A stretch of DNA of 61,360 nt from Hyphomicrobiales bacterium (GTDB lineage: Bacteria; Pseudomonadota; Alphaproteobacteria; Rhizobiales; Rhizobiaceae), in contig UCCS01000003.1 of the NCBI GenBank assembly GCA_900470965.1, forward strand, positions 42,729 to 104,088. The letters are read 5' to 3'. Shown piece after piece: positions 1 through 8,758 of the stretch. The number at the start of each line of letters is the position of its first letter. Within the stretch, counting starts at the first letter, position 1. Below the pieces are notes generated by a model. The model saw only the letters and a list, made by a program, of their open reading frames with translations. It was not told the origin of the DNA and did not search any database. A program made the translations under genes and the position numbers.

Positions 1-1295
1 TGATCTTCCAGGAGCCGATCGCTTCGCTCAATCCGGCGATGACGGTTTCGGCGCAGATCGAGGAAGTCTTCGAGCTGCATTCGGATTTCGATGCCGCAGA
101 GCGGAAGAAGCGTGCCCGTGCGCTGATCGAATCCATGCATCTGCCGAACCCGGACCGCATCCTGCAGGCCTATCCGCACGAACTCTCCGGCGGCCAGTGC
201 CAGCGTGTCGTCATCGCCATGGCGCTTGCCATGAACCCGCGTGTGCTGATTGCGGACGAGCCAACGACTGCGCTCGACGTCACGACGCAGGCGCAGGTGC
301 TGAAGCTCGTGCGCGAGCTTCGCAATATGCACGACCATGGCATTCTCTTCATTACGCATGACTTCGGTGTCGTTGCCGATATTGCCGACCGCGTGGCCGT
401 CATGCGCTACGGCGAGATCGTCGAGATCGGCGAGGCAAGACAGGTGCTGACAGCGCCGAACCATCCCTACACCAAAGAGCTCATCGCCGCCGTGCCGAGC
501 CTGAAGCCGCACGATCGTCCGGCTCCTCCGCAGGGTGAAGCGCCGGTGCTTGCCGTGCACGACTTGCAGCATTCCTACGGCAGCGTCCAGGTTTTGAAAC
601 ATGTGGAGCTCAGCCTGTCGCCGGGCCGCGTGGTCTCCATCGTCGGTGAATCCGGCTGCGGCAAGTCTACCCTTGCCAAGGCGATGATCCGCCTAATCGA
701 GCCGAAGAGCGGCCGGGTGGAAGTGGCGGGCGCCGATCTTCTCGGCCTTGCGCCGGCGCCGTTGCGCGCGCGGCGGCGGTCGATCCAGATGATTTTCCAG
801 GATCCATTCGGCTCGCTCAATCCGCGCCGTCGCGTCGGGCCGATGATTGCACGCTCCGCCCAGCTCGCCGGCATGGAAGCAGGGGAGGCGCGGCGTCGGG
901 CGGAAGAGCTGCTCGATCTCGTCGGTCTGCAGAAGAGTGCCTATTGGCGCAAGCCATCGGCCTTTTCCGGCGGGCAGCGCCAGCGCATCGGCATTGCCCG
1001 GGCGCTTGCCATGCGGCCGGATGTGCTGATCGCGGACGAGAGTGTTTCGGCGCTCGACGTCTCCGTGCAGGCACAGGTCCTGAAACTGCTTCGCGAGCTG
1101 CAGGAGAAGCTGCAGCTCGCCATCGTCTTCATCACCCACGACCTGCGCGTCGCTGCCCAGATCAGCGACGAGATCGTGGTGATGCAGAAGGGTGAAATCG
1201 TCGAGCGCGGCAGTGCGGCCCAGGTGCTGCAGGCGCCGACACACCCATACACGAGAACGCTTCTCGACGCGGCGCCGGGCCGCAGCACGTTCTAG
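1..1295 (+). CDS. Peptide/sugar ABC transporter, fused double ATP-binding protein (5' truncated)
   Basis: This is the C-terminal part of a two-domain ATPase of the Opp/Dpp/Gsi class, which powers a binding-protein-dependent importer at the inner membrane. The reading frame is open from base 3, so the gene begins outside the window and the ATG at 39 is internal. The end of the first nucleotide-binding domain is visible: Q-loop FQEP, signature LSGGQ and Walker B LIADEP. The whole second domain follows: Walker [11 protein letters not shown]-loop FQDP, signature FSGGQRQR, Walker B LIADES and switch His ITHD. Its permeases and binding protein must lie upstream. It is followed by an AldA-like dehydrogenase on the same strand, so the imported compound may feed that operon; this is inference from position only. 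Confidence 0.92.
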   Translation, partial: IFQEPIASLNPAMTVSAQIEEVFELHSDFDAAERKKRARALIESMHLPNPDRILQAYPHELSGGQCQRVVIAMALAMNPRVLIADEPTTALDVTTQAQVLKLVRELRNMHDHGILFITHDFGVVADIADRVAVMRYGEIVEIGEARQVLTAPNHPYTKELIAAVPSLKPHDRPAPPQGEAPVLAVHDLQHSYGSVQVLKHVELSLSPGRVVSIVGESGCGKSTLAKAMIRLIEPKSGRVEVAGADLLGLAPAPLRARRRSIQMIFQDPFGSLNPRRRVGPMIARSAQLAGMEAGEARRRAEELLDLVGLQKSAYWRKPSAFSGGQRQRIGIARALAMRPDVLIADESVSALDVSVQAQVLKLLRELQEKLQLAIVFITHDLRVAAQISDEIVVMQKGEIVERGSAAQVLQAPTHPYTRTLLDAAPGRSTF

Positions 1296-1315
1296 CCGTC
1301 GCTTCCGGGCGACGG
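1296..1315 (+). terminator. Hairpin directly after the ABC ATPase stop codon
   Basis: A perfect 7-bp stem, CCGTCGC and GCGACGG with loop TTCCGG, begins at the first base after the TAG stop. It is followed by CACACCGTTTCGTTTC, which is only moderately T-rich, so it may be a weak terminator or an mRNA 3' stabiliser. A second GCCGGC/GCCGGC hairpin lies at about 1338-1356. Confidence 0.45.
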
Positions 1316-1391
1316 CACACCGTTTCGTTTCAACGCATGGCCGGCAGAGGCCGGCATGCGCGTGGTTGGCTATTGTCCTGAGGATACCGTG

Positions 1392-2810
1392 ATGACGGAT
1401 TATCGCAATTTCATCGCCGGAGAATTCCGGTCTTCCAGCACTCTGGTGCCGGTGCTCAATCCGGCAACGGAAGCTCAATTCGCCAAGGTGCCGTCGGCGA
1501 CTGCCGAAGAAGCCATCGAGGCTGTCGAGGCGGCGGCGAAGGCACAGAAGGAATGGCGGGCGCTGCCGGCAATTGCCCGTGGCGACGCGCTGCGCAAGCT
1601 TGCTGCCATCATCGAGCAGCGGGCGGAAAAGATTGGAACGGCGCTGGCGCTGGAATCCGGCAAGAGCCTTGCCGATGCGACGGGCGAGGCGATCTATGGC
1701 GCCGAGCTGATGCGCTACCACGCCGAATGGGCGCGGCGCATCGAAGGCGAGATCATTCCGAGCGACAATGCCAATGAGACGCTGCTTCTGAAGCGCGAGG
1801 CGATCGGTGTTGTTGCCTGCCTGATCCCCTTCAACTTTCCGATCTATACGCTGGTGCGCAAGATTGCGCCGGCGCTGATCGCCGGCAATGCCGTCGTCGT
1901 GCGCCCGAGCAATTCGACGCCGACTTCGGCCTTCGAGATTGCCGAAGCCGTGGCGGAAGCTGGACTGCCGGTCGGGCTCGTCAACATTCTCACCATGTCG
2001 CACGAGGTTGCGGCCACACTTTGCACCCATCCCAAGGTCGGAATGATCACCCTGACCGGCAGCCTGCAGGCGGGCCGGGTGGTGCTTGACTATTGCAAGG
2101 CGAACATCGCCAAGCCGTCGCTGGAGCTTGGCGGCAAGACGCCTGTCATCATCGAACCGGATGCGGATCTCGATGCCGTGGCCGCGCAGCTCGTCGCCGC
2201 CAAGACCAATCATTGCGGCCAGCTCTGCACCGCGCCGGAGCGCGTTTATGTGCACCGCTCCATCCATGATGCGCTGCTTGCCAAGCTGAAAGCCGGCTTT
2301 GCTGCATGCGCCTTCGGCGACCGCTCGGTCGATGCGTCTCGCGTCGGGCCGCTCGCCACCAAGTCTGCGCAGACGAATGCGCACAAGGCCGTCCTGAAGG
2401 CGGTGGAGCAGGGCGCGCGCATCGAGGTGGGTGGTATCCTGCCTGAAGGCGCCGGCTTCTTCTATCCGCCGACGCTGCTGTCCAATTGCCGTCAGGACAT
2501 GGAGATCATTGTCGAGGAAATATTCGGGCCGGTTCTGCCTGTCGTCGCCTATGACACGACCGAGGAGGCGCTGGCGCTCGCCAATGATCATCAGTTCGGT
2601 CTGAGCTCGGTGCTCTTCACCAACAATCACCGCACGATTATGCGCTTTTCCGACGCGATCGAGGCTGGTGAATTCTACGTCAACCGTTTCCCGGCAGATC
2701 CCTATCAGGGTTATCACGCCGGCTGGAAGCGCTCCGGCCTCGGCGGCGATGACGGCAAGCACGGCATGCTCGAATTCACCCAGACGCGCCTCGTTATACT
2801 CAAGCATTGA
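1392..2810 (+). CDS. Aldehyde dehydrogenase, AldA (lactaldehyde/glycolaldehyde) type
   Basis: NAD(P)-dependent aldehyde dehydrogenase of 472 residues that oxidises an aldehyde to its acid in the cytoplasm. The general base is Glu245 in LELGG and the catalytic thiol is Cys279 in NHCGQLC. The middle and C-terminal segments (AEWARRIEGEII, EEIFGPVLPVVAYDT, GYHAGWKRSGLGG) resemble E. coli lactaldehyde dehydrogenase AldA more than betaine or succinate-semialdehyde enzymes. An in-frame start at 1356 exists, but the ATG at 1392 gives the usual N-terminus, so I chose it. The next gene begins 11 bp downstream, which implies co-transcription with the enolase-superfamily and GMC genes. The substrate is not certain; a sugar-derived hydroxyaldehyde fits the context. 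Confidence 0.85.
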   Translation: MTDYRNFIAGEFRSSSTLVPVLNPATEAQFAKVPSATAEEAIEAVEAAAKAQKEWRALPAIARGDALRKLAAIIEQRAEKIGTALALESGKSLADATGEAIYGAELMRYHAEWARRIEGEIIPSDNANETLLLKREAIGVVACLIPFNFPIYTLVRKIAPALIAGNAVVVRPSNSTPTSAFEIAEAVAEAGLPVGLVNILTMSHEVAATLCTHPKVGMITLTGSLQAGRVVLDYCKANIAKPSLELGGKTPVIIEPDADLDAVAAQLVAAKTNHCGQLCTAPERVYVHRSIHDALLAKLKAGFAACAFGDRSVDASRVGPLATKSAQTNAHKAVLKAVEQGARIEVGGILPEGAGFFYPPTLLSNCRQDMEIIVEEIFGPVLPVVAYDTTEEALALANDHQFGLSSVLFTNNHRTIMRFSDAIEAGEFYVNRFPADPYQGYHAGWKRSGLGGDDGKHGMLEFTQTRLVILKH

Positions 2811-2821
2811 GGATCACGGCC

Positions 2822-4039
2822 ATGCAGATCGCATCGCTTTCCACCCATGTCGTCGCCGTCCCGCCGCCGCATATCGGCGGCATGTACTGGATCTTCGTAC
2901 GGCTGACGACGGCAGACGGTATCGAGGGTGTCGGGGAAATCTACTCGACTGCCTTCCATCCGAGGGCACTGGTGCCTCTGATCGAGGATGTCTTCCAGCG
3001 ATACCTGCTCGGCCATGATCCGCATGATATCGAGCGCTTCTGGCGGCTTGCCTATTCGAGCGGTTTTACCCAGCGGCCGGATCCGACGATGATGGGCATC
3101 GTCTCCGGCCTGGAGATCGCCTGCTGGGACATTATCGGCAAGGCCGCCGGCAAGCCGGTGCACAAGCTGATCGGCGGGCGCGTGCACGAGAAGCTGCGCG
3201 CCTATACCTATCTCTATCCGAAGAATGCCGCCGGCGAATATGACTACAATGATCCGGATCTTGCCGCCGAATGCGCGGTGAAGATGGTCGAGATGGGCTT
3301 TACCGCCGTCAAGTTCGATCCGGCCGGTCCCTATACCGCCTATTCCGGCCATCAGGTTTCGCTCGGCGTCATGGACCGCTGCGAGGAGTTCTGCGCCAAG
3401 ATTCGCGAGGCCGTCGGCAGCAGAGCCGACCTGCTCTTCGGCACGCATGGGCAAATGGTACCGTCCTCGGCGATCCGGCTGGCACAGCGGCTGGAGAAAT
3501 ATGATCCGCTTTGGTTCGAGGAGCCGGTGCCTCCGGGTCAGGAAGAGGCGATGGCGGAAGTCGCCCGCAAGACCCCGATCCCGATTTCGACCGGCGAGCG
3601 GTTGACGACGAAATACGAGTTTCAGCGCGTGCTGGAAACCGGTGCAGCCTCGATCCTGCAGATGAACGTGGCGCGCGCCGGCGGTATTCTGGAATCGAAG
3701 AAGATCGCCGGCATGGCTGAAGCCTATTACGCGCAGATCGCGCCGCATCTCTATAATGGACCTATCGGCGCTGGCGCCAGCATCCAGCTTGCCGCTTCCT
3801 CGCCGAATTTCCTGATCCACGAGGCGATCGTCGATTTTTCGGGCTTCTATGCGAAGATCCTGAAGACGCCGCTGCGCTTCGAGGATGGCTACCTGATCCC
3901 GTCCGACGAACCGGGACTGGGCGTGGAACTCAATCTCGATGTCGTCGCCAAACACTCGCCTTACGAAGGGCAGCGACTGCATCTGCAAATGGATGACAAG
4001 CCCGCCGACGTGAAGGCATTTGCGCCGGCCCGCGGCTGA
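2822..4039 (+). CDS. Enolase-superfamily (mandelate racemase/muconate lactonizing type) protein, probable sugar-acid dehydratase
   Basis: A 405-residue protein with an N-terminal capping domain and a TIM barrel of the mandelate racemase group, which abstracts an alpha proton from acid sugars. Visible active-site elements are Lys164 (AVKFDPAGP), Glu234 (WFEEP), Glu259 (STGERL) and His309 (APHLYNGP). At the first metal-ligand position the usual Asp is absent: the motif reads GTHG (207-210), where galactonate-type dehydratases have D-x-H. The frame also opens at a TTG at 2807, but the ATG at 2822 follows GAGG at 2809-2812 and is preferred. It lies between an aldehyde dehydrogenase and a GMC oxidoreductase, consistent with sugar-acid catabolism. 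Dehydratase or cycloisomerase activity cannot be separated by eye. Confidence 0.8.
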   Translation: MQIASLSTHVVAVPPPHIGGMYWIFVRLTTADGIEGVGEIYSTAFHPRALVPLIEDVFQRYLLGHDPHDIERFWRLAYSSGFTQRPDPTMMGIVSGLEIACWDIIGKAAGKPVHKLIGGRVHEKLRAYTYLYPKNAAGEYDYNDPDLAAECAVKMVEMGFTAVKFDPAGPYTAYSGHQVSLGVMDRCEEFCAKIREAVGSRADLLFGTHGQMVPSSAIRLAQRLEKYDPLWFEEPVPPGQEEAMAEVARKTPIPISTGERLTTKYEFQRVLETGAASILQMNVARAGGILESKKIAGMAEAYYAQIAPHLYNGPIGAGASIQLAASSPNFLIHEAIVDFSGFYAKILKTPLRFEDGYLIPSDEPGLGVELNLDVVAKHSPYEGQRLHLQMDDKPADVKAFAPARG

Positions 4040-4047
4040 GAACGAAG

Positions 4048-5661
4048 ATGACGACATACGATTACATCATCGTCGGCGCCGGCTCGGCCGGCTGCATTCT
4101 AGCCGCACGTCTCAGTGAGAGCGGCAGGCACAATGTGCTGCTGATCGAAGCCGGCGGCAATGACAGTTCGCCGTGGTTTCGTGTCCCGGTTGGCTATGCG
4201 CGCTCCTACTACGATCCGAAGGTCAACTGGATGTACTGGAGCGAGCCGGAGGCCGCGCTCAACGGCCGTCGCATTTATGCGCCACGCGGCAAGGTGCAGG
4301 GCGGTTCCGGCTCCATCAATGCGATGATCTTCGTGCGTGGTGCGGCCAACGATTTCGACGACTGGAAGGCGGCCGGCAATCTCGGCTGGGGTTATGAAGA
4401 CGTGCTGCCTTTCTTCCGCAAGCTGGAGACGCATGCGGGCGGCGAGAGCAAATATCATGGCGGCGGCGGGCCGATCCATGTGACGCCGATGCGCGGCCAA
4501 TCGCATGCGATTACCGATCGTTTCCTGGAAGCCTGCGCCGAGCTGCAGATGCCGCTGAATGCGGATTTCAATGGCGAAAGCATCGAAGGCGCCGGCATCT
4601 ACGACATCAATACGCGGAACGGCGTTCGCTCCTCGTCATCGCTCGCCTATCTCAGACCGGCGCTCGGACGGCCCAATCTTGCTATCCTGCGCAACAGCCG
4701 GGTAAGGCGCGTCATCGTCGATGCGGAAGCCCGCGCGACCGGCGTCGAAGTGATCGGCCCCGGCGGCATAACAAACTACTCGGCCCGACAGGAAGTCATC
4801 CTCTCGGCAGGTGCGGTCGATACACCGAAGCTGCTGCAGCTCTCTGGCATCGGTGACGGCGCGCATCTGCAATCGCTCAACATTCCGCTGGTGCGGCACC
4901 TGCCGGCCGTCGGCAAGAACCTGCAGGATCATCTCTGCGCCAGCTTCTATTACCGCTCCACCGTGCCGACGCTGAACGACGAGCTCGGAACGCTGTTCGG
5001 CCAGGCGCGGCAGGCACTGCGCTATATCCTGACGCGGCGCGGGCCGCTGGCGCTCAGCGTTAACCAGGCCGGCGCCTTCCTGCGTGGCAGCCCGGATGAA
5101 GAGCGACCGAATATCCAGCTTTACTTCAATCCGCTCTCCTATCGTATTCCAACGGATCCGAAGGCAGGTCTGAAGCCGGAGCCCTATTCGGGTTTCCTTC
5201 TCGCCTTCAATTCCTGCAGGCCGACGAGCCGCGGCACGGTCGGCATCGTCTCGCCCGAGATGACGGAAGCGCCACAGATCAGGCCGAATTATCTCGGCAC
5301 TGTGCATGACGAAGAAGAGGTCATTCAGGGCAGCCGGCTGGTGCGCCGGATCATGGAAGCGCCGGCCCTGCGGGCGATCACTGAAGTGGAGATGCCGCCT
5401 TCGGTGGAGGCCCAGACGGATGAGGAACTGCTTACCTATTTCCGCGGCTATTCCGGTTCGATCTACCACCTCTGCGGATCGGCTTCGATGGGGCCGGATG
5501 CCACGACATCCGTGGTTGACGCCTCCCTGAGGGTGCACGGCATCACCGGGCTGCGGATCGTCGATGCCTCGGTCTTCCCGAACATCACAGCCGGCAATAT
5601 CAACGCACCGACGATGATGGTGGCGGAAAAAGGTGCAGCGATGATCCTCGCCGCTGCCTGA
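4048..5661 (+). CDS. GMC-family FAD oxidoreductase (choline/alcohol dehydrogenase type)
   Basis: A 537-residue flavoprotein that oxidises an alcohol or polyol. The FAD-binding GAGSAG is at 10-15, followed by the GMC signature around PRGKVQGGSGSINAM. The catalytic pair is His474 (IYHLCGSASMGP) and Asn517/Asn519 in GNINAPT near the C-terminus. There is no signal peptide, so it should be cytoplasmic or peripheral on the inner membrane like BetA. It starts 8 bp after the enolase-superfamily gene and is the last gene of the + strand operon; the convergent cupin stop begins 3 bp after its own. The name choline dehydrogenase is common for this family, but nothing here supports choline; a sugar alcohol or sugar substrate fits better. 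Confidence 0.85.
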   Translation: MTTYDYIIVGAGSAGCILAARLSESGRHNVLLIEAGGNDSSPWFRVPVGYARSYYDPKVNWMYWSEPEAALNGRRIYAPRGKVQGGSGSINAMIFVRGAANDFDDWKAAGNLGWGYEDVLPFFRKLETHAGGESKYHGGGGPIHVTPMRGQSHAITDRFLEACAELQMPLNADFNGESIEGAGIYDINTRNGVRSSSSLAYLRPALGRPNLAILRNSRVRRVIVDAEARATGVEVIGPGGITNYSARQEVILSAGAVDTPKLLQLSGIGDGAHLQSLNIPLVRHLPAVGKNLQDHLCASFYYRSTVPTLNDELGTLFGQARQALRYILTRRGPLALSVNQAGAFLRGSPDEERPNIQLYFNPLSYRIPTDPKAGLKPEPYSGFLLAFNSCRPTSRGTVGIVSPEMTEAPQIRPNYLGTVHDEEEVIQGSRLVRRIMEAPALRAITEVEMPPSVEAQTDEELLTYFRGYSGSIYHLCGSASMGPDATTSVVDASLRVHGITGLRIVDASVFPNITAGNINAPTMMVAEKGAAMILAAA

Positions 5662-5664
5662 GAG

Positions 5665-6135
5665 CTAGTGGCGGTGGATCGGGTCGATCCACGGCACGTC
5701 CTCGGGCTTTTCGACCGGTTCGATGTCGAGGTTGACGACCACCGGTTCCTGGCCCGAGCGCACGACCACGCATTCCAGCGTCTCGTCACGGTTGGCATTG
5801 ATTTCCTGATGAGGAACGAAAGGCGGCACGTAGATGAAATCGCCGGGGCCGGCTTCTGCAGTGAATTCGAGGTTTTCGCCCCAGCGCATGCGGGCTTTGC
5901 CTTTCACCACATAGATGATGCTTTCGAGATCGCCGTGATGATGGGCGCCGGTCTTGGCATTGGCATGGATCGTCACTGTGCCGGCCCAGATCTTTTCGGC
6001 CCCGGCGCGCGCATTGTTGATAGCGGTCGCGCGGTTCATGCCCGGCGTCTGCGCCGTATTCGGATCGAGCGCATTGCCGGGAATAACCTTCACGCCATGT
6101 TCGCGCCAGTCGATATGCTTGTGATCGTCGCTCAT
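5665..6135 (-). CDS. Cupin-domain protein
   Basis: A 156-residue single-domain cupin. The metal-binding cupin motif 1 is clear: HANAKTGAHHHGDLESIIYVVKG holds three His and a Glu in GAHHHGDLE. Motif 2 is around PPFVPHQEINA, with the third His. The short acidic N-terminus has no signal peptide, so it is cytoplasmic. Such proteins serve as small dioxygenases, sugar isomerases or sensors; the exact role here is unknown. It lies tail to tail with the GMC gene and shares its strand with the M24 gene upstream (gap about 74 bp), so it may be transcribed with that gene. Confidence 0.8.
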   Translation of the reverse strand: MSDDHKHIDWREHGVKVIPGNALDPNTAQTPGMNRATAINNARAGAEKIWAGTVTIHANAKTGAHHHGDLESIIYVVKGKARMRWGENLEFTAEAGPGDFIYVPPFVPHQEINANRDETLECVVVRSGQEPVVVNLDIEPVEKPEDVPWIDPIHRH

Positions 6136-6209
6136 GCCGCTCCTCCTGCTTTCAAGCTGAATTTAGGTAAGGTCGGATCGACAGCCAAGGGCCGTCGATC
6201 CTTTACGCG

Positions 6210-7568
6210 CTATTCGCGGATCAGCACATGGTTCGCTTTCAGCCAGAAGGGTGGCAGGTAGAGCGGCGTGTCCGACAGGGGCAGGATACTGTCTTTCAGG
6301 GCGACGCCGAGCTTATCCGCCGTGAAGGCGCGGCGAGCAGCAATACGGGCGTGCATCTCAGGGTACTTCGTGCGGATCGCCTCTCTCAGCTTTGCATCTG
6401 CAAAGGCGATCGTATCCTCGCAGTTCAACGCCCAGCCGGCTGGCATGGGCACGGGGATGACGTCGACCTGGAACGGCATGCCTGAGCGCAGGCGTTCGGT
6501 GGAGCCTGGGCGGACCGGCGAATGCAGCCATTCCTCGTGGCTGCCGAGATGGCCGGGATTGAGCGCCGAGTTCAGGCCGGCAGATTTCAGTTTCCCGGTC
6601 ACTGCTGTGAAGAGATCGCCACCGGTCGTGCCGATATCGGCCGTCTCGTACCAGGTGATCAGAGCTTCGAAATAGGCCTTGGCGGGTTTCAGAAAGGCGT
6701 CATCATGGTCGGTCAGCAGGCCGGCGCGGGAGGAGAGGGCGCCCCAGTAACCAAGGGCAGTCGTCACGCCGTCACCCTTCTTTACACGCCGTGCCGTCGG
6801 GCTGCGCAGGCCGACGATGGCCTCGCCGGAACTGACAGAGGCGAACATCGTGTGAAGGTTCAGCGGGTCGCCTTCATAGCCCAGTCTTCCGAGTGCCTCG
6901 AACTCGCTGTCGCCTTCGCGAACACCTGAGACGACGCGCCAGAGCGCGCGTGAGCAGCGGGCCGAAGCCCATTCGAATGCGGCGAGCTGGTCGACATCGA
7001 CGACGGCACGCAAGCCGGTCTCCGGATGCATGAGAACGGTGGTCGCATCGGTGATCTTGCCGGCCAAGCGGCGCAGCGCAGAGACAATGAAGTCGGGCAC
7101 GAAAAAGCAGTTTGCGTGATCCTCATCCTCCTCCGCCGAAAGATACTTCCAGCCGACGAGGCCGATGCTGTTACCCTTGCCGATGCCGGCGTCGCGCAGA
7201 CGGTCTGCCAGGCGCGGGTTCTGGCTGCGGTCCTGGCCCATGAGGCTGAAGGTCTGGGCTCGCAGCACCTCGATGCCAGGCAGACGGGCGAGCACCGTGT
7301 AGCTCTCGGATTCGTTGCCCGTGATGATCACCCGCTTTCCCTTCGGACCGAGCAACAGCAGGGCCTCTTCGAAGCGTGGCTCGAAGCCGGAGAGGAACAT
7401 GATGTTGCCGAAGTGCTCGCGGTCGGCATAGACCACCAGCCAATCGGTGCCAGCAGCTTTTAGCGCGGCGTCGGCGCGGGTGGCGTAGGTCTCCGCCGGG
7501 ATCTGTGGCTGCTCGGCGCTGACAGGGCCAAAAGCGGGCAGGGTTATGGGTGAAAGGGTGATTGCCAT
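6210..7568 (-). CDS. M24-family (creatinase/aminopeptidase P fold) hydrolase lacking canonical metal ligands
   Basis: A 452-residue protein with an N-terminal creatinase-like domain (about 25-180) and a C-terminal pita-bread domain (about 190-410). His340 in the NPGHLGSHEEW segment and Glu384 (NCEDTIAF) align with catalytic positions of the fold. The two Asp ligands expected in the first half of a di-metal M24 enzyme are not visible: the equivalent stretch reads GVTTALGYWGALSSRAGLL (267-285). Asp369 sits where the first Glu ligand is expected. The enzyme may therefore be metal-independent like creatinase, or not a peptidase. The start ATG at 7568 follows GAGG. It is divergent from a lacI-type gene, with a likely operator between them. 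Confidence 0.75.
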   Translation of the reverse strand: MAITLSPITLPAFGPVSAEQPQIPAETYATRADAALKAAGTDWLVVYADREHFGNIMFLSGFEPRFEEALLLLGPKGKRVIITGNESESYTVLARLPGIEVLRAQTFSLMGQDRSQNPRLADRLRDAGIGKGNSIGLVGWKYLSAEEDEDHANCFFVPDFIVSALRRLAGKITDATTVLMHPETGLRAVVDVDQLAAFEWASARCSRALWRVVSGVREGDSEFEALGRLGYEGDPLNLHTMFASVSSGEAIVGLRSPTARRVKKGDGVTTALGYWGALSSRAGLLTDHDDAFLKPAKAYFEALITWYETADIGTTGGDLFTAVTGKLKSAGLNSALNPGHLGSHEEWLHSPVRPGSTERLRSGMPFQVDVIPVPMPAGWALNCEDTIAFADAKLREAIRTKYPEMHARIAARRAFTADKLGVALKDSILPLSDTPLYLPPFWLKANHVLIRE

Positions 7569-7611
7569 ACAGTTCCTCCATTCAAGCTGGCATTGAAGCG
7601 AAAAGGGCTGG

Positions 7612-7625
7612 TGGCACCGGTTTCA
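7612..7625. promoter_or_regulatory. Putative LacI-family operator between the M24 gene and lacI
   Basis: TGGCACCGGTTTCA matches 12 of 14 bases of the perfect palindrome TGAAACCGGTTTCA found at 12599-12612. It lies in the 148-bp gap between the divergent M24 hydrolase and LacI-family genes, which suits autoregulation and control of the hydrolase. It also forms part of a small GGCAC/GTGCC inverted repeat. Confidence 0.6.
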
Positions 7626-7716
7626 GTGCCGCGAAAGTGGATGATTGCAAGTTTCCGATAGCGAAGATGCGCTTCTGTGCGCTATCACGCCATGACAGGT
7701 TGGAAAGCGCTCGAAT

Positions 7717-8718
7717 ATGACTCAGAACAATGGCCGCGATGCCGCCCCGACGATTGCCGATGTTGCAAAGCTCGCCGGGGTGTCGCGTGCGGTTGCGAGC
7801 CGCGCGCTCTCCAACGAGCCGCGGCCGGTTTCTGCCGACAAGCGCGAGCGGGTGGTCGAGGCTGCCGCCCAGCTCGGCTACAAGCCGAACCTTCTGGCGC
7901 AAAGCCTGACGACCAAGACGGTCAACCTCGTCGCCGTCGTCGTCAACCATATCCACGACCTTTCGGATCTCGATCTTTTCGACCGGCTGCTCGATCAGAT
8001 CCAGTCGATCGGCAAGCAGGTCATCATGATCCGCATCGGTTCTGTCGCCCGCGTCGAGGAATTCCTGCGCAACGGCGTCGCCTATCATGTCGATGCGGCA
8101 CTGGTCTTTTCGGATTTTGCGGATGCGCCCACGGTCCGGCGCATGTTCCGCTCCGATCTCGTCGTCATGCTGAACGGTCTTCATGACGATCTTTCGCCCG
8201 TCGTTATTCCCGATGAAGGCAGCGGCATTGCCGAAGCCGTCGCTGATGCCGCCAAGAAGGGCGTGAAGCGGGCAGGTCTCGTCACCGGCCGTTCGTCGTC
8301 GCCGATGGAGCACGCGCGCATCGGCTTCTACAGACAGGCCTTCGCGGAGAATGGCATAGAGCTGGTGCGCACGGTGCAAGGCGACTATTCCTATGAGAGC
8401 GGCCACGCGGCGGCTGCGGAGCTGACCGGCGCGGGTTGCCCGGATGCAATTTTCTGCACGTCCGATGCGATGGCCATGGGCATTCTCGATGTCTGCCGTG
8501 CCGATTTTCCCGGCAACCGGCCGACACGTTTCCGGCTCTATGGTTTCGACAATCTCTCGCTCACCGATTTCGACGCCTATCCGATTTCCTCGATCGGTTA
8601 CAACAAAGGCGTCTATGTCGAGCACGTCGTCGATTTCATCGCAAATCCCGGCGATTTTCACCCCGGCCAGCCGCCGGTCATCGTGCCAACGACCTATTTT
8701 CCGCGGTTAACCTCCTGA
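7717..8718 (+). CDS. LacI-family transcriptional regulator
   Basis: A 333-residue repressor-type protein with an N-terminal LacI helix-turn-helix (about 12-60: TIADVAKLAGVSRAVASRAL, hinge region LGYKPNLLAQSL) and a periplasmic-binding-protein-like effector domain (about 68-333). An ATG start at 7717 places the helix-turn-helix at its usual distance from the N-terminus. A GGAAAGCGCTCG sequence lies just before the start. It is divergent from the M24 hydrolase. Two related palindromes, at 7612-7625 and 12599-12612, suggest that it controls the M24 gene and the amino-acid transporter operon. The effector is unknown; an amino-acid or amide derivative would fit the neighbours. Confidence 0.9.
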   Translation: MTQNNGRDAAPTIADVAKLAGVSRAVASRALSNEPRPVSADKRERVVEAAAQLGYKPNLLAQSLTTKTVNLVAVVVNHIHDLSDLDLFDRLLDQIQSIGKQVIMIRIGSVARVEEFLRNGVAYHVDAALVFSDFADAPTVRRMFRSDLVVMLNGLHDDLSPVVIPDEGSGIAEAVADAAKKGVKRAGLVTGRSSSPMEHARIGFYRQAFAENGIELVRTVQGDYSYESGHAAAAELTGAGCPDAIFCTSDAMAMGILDVCRADFPGNRPTRFRLYGFDNLSLTDFDAYPISSIGYNKGVYVEHVVDFIANPGDFHPGQPPVIVPTTYFPRLTS

Positions 8719-8724
8719 TAGCAA

Positions 8725-8748
8725 ACAGGCCGCCCGAAGGCGGCCTGT
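8725..8748. terminator. Bidirectional terminator hairpin between lacI and the amino-acid binding protein
   Basis: A perfect 10-bp stem, ACAGGCCGCC and GGCGGCCTGT with a CGAA tetraloop, fills the 40-bp gap between two convergent genes. On the - strand it is followed by TTTGC and on the + strand by GAGGATTGTCTT, so it probably ends both transcripts. Confidence 0.75.
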
Positions 8749-8758
8749 GAGGATTGTC

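Noticed and set aside
693..2807. Long - strand open frame antisense to the ABC ATPase and aldehyde dehydrogenase
   Set aside because: Both sense genes carry complete catalytic motifs; the antisense product shows no recognisable domain.
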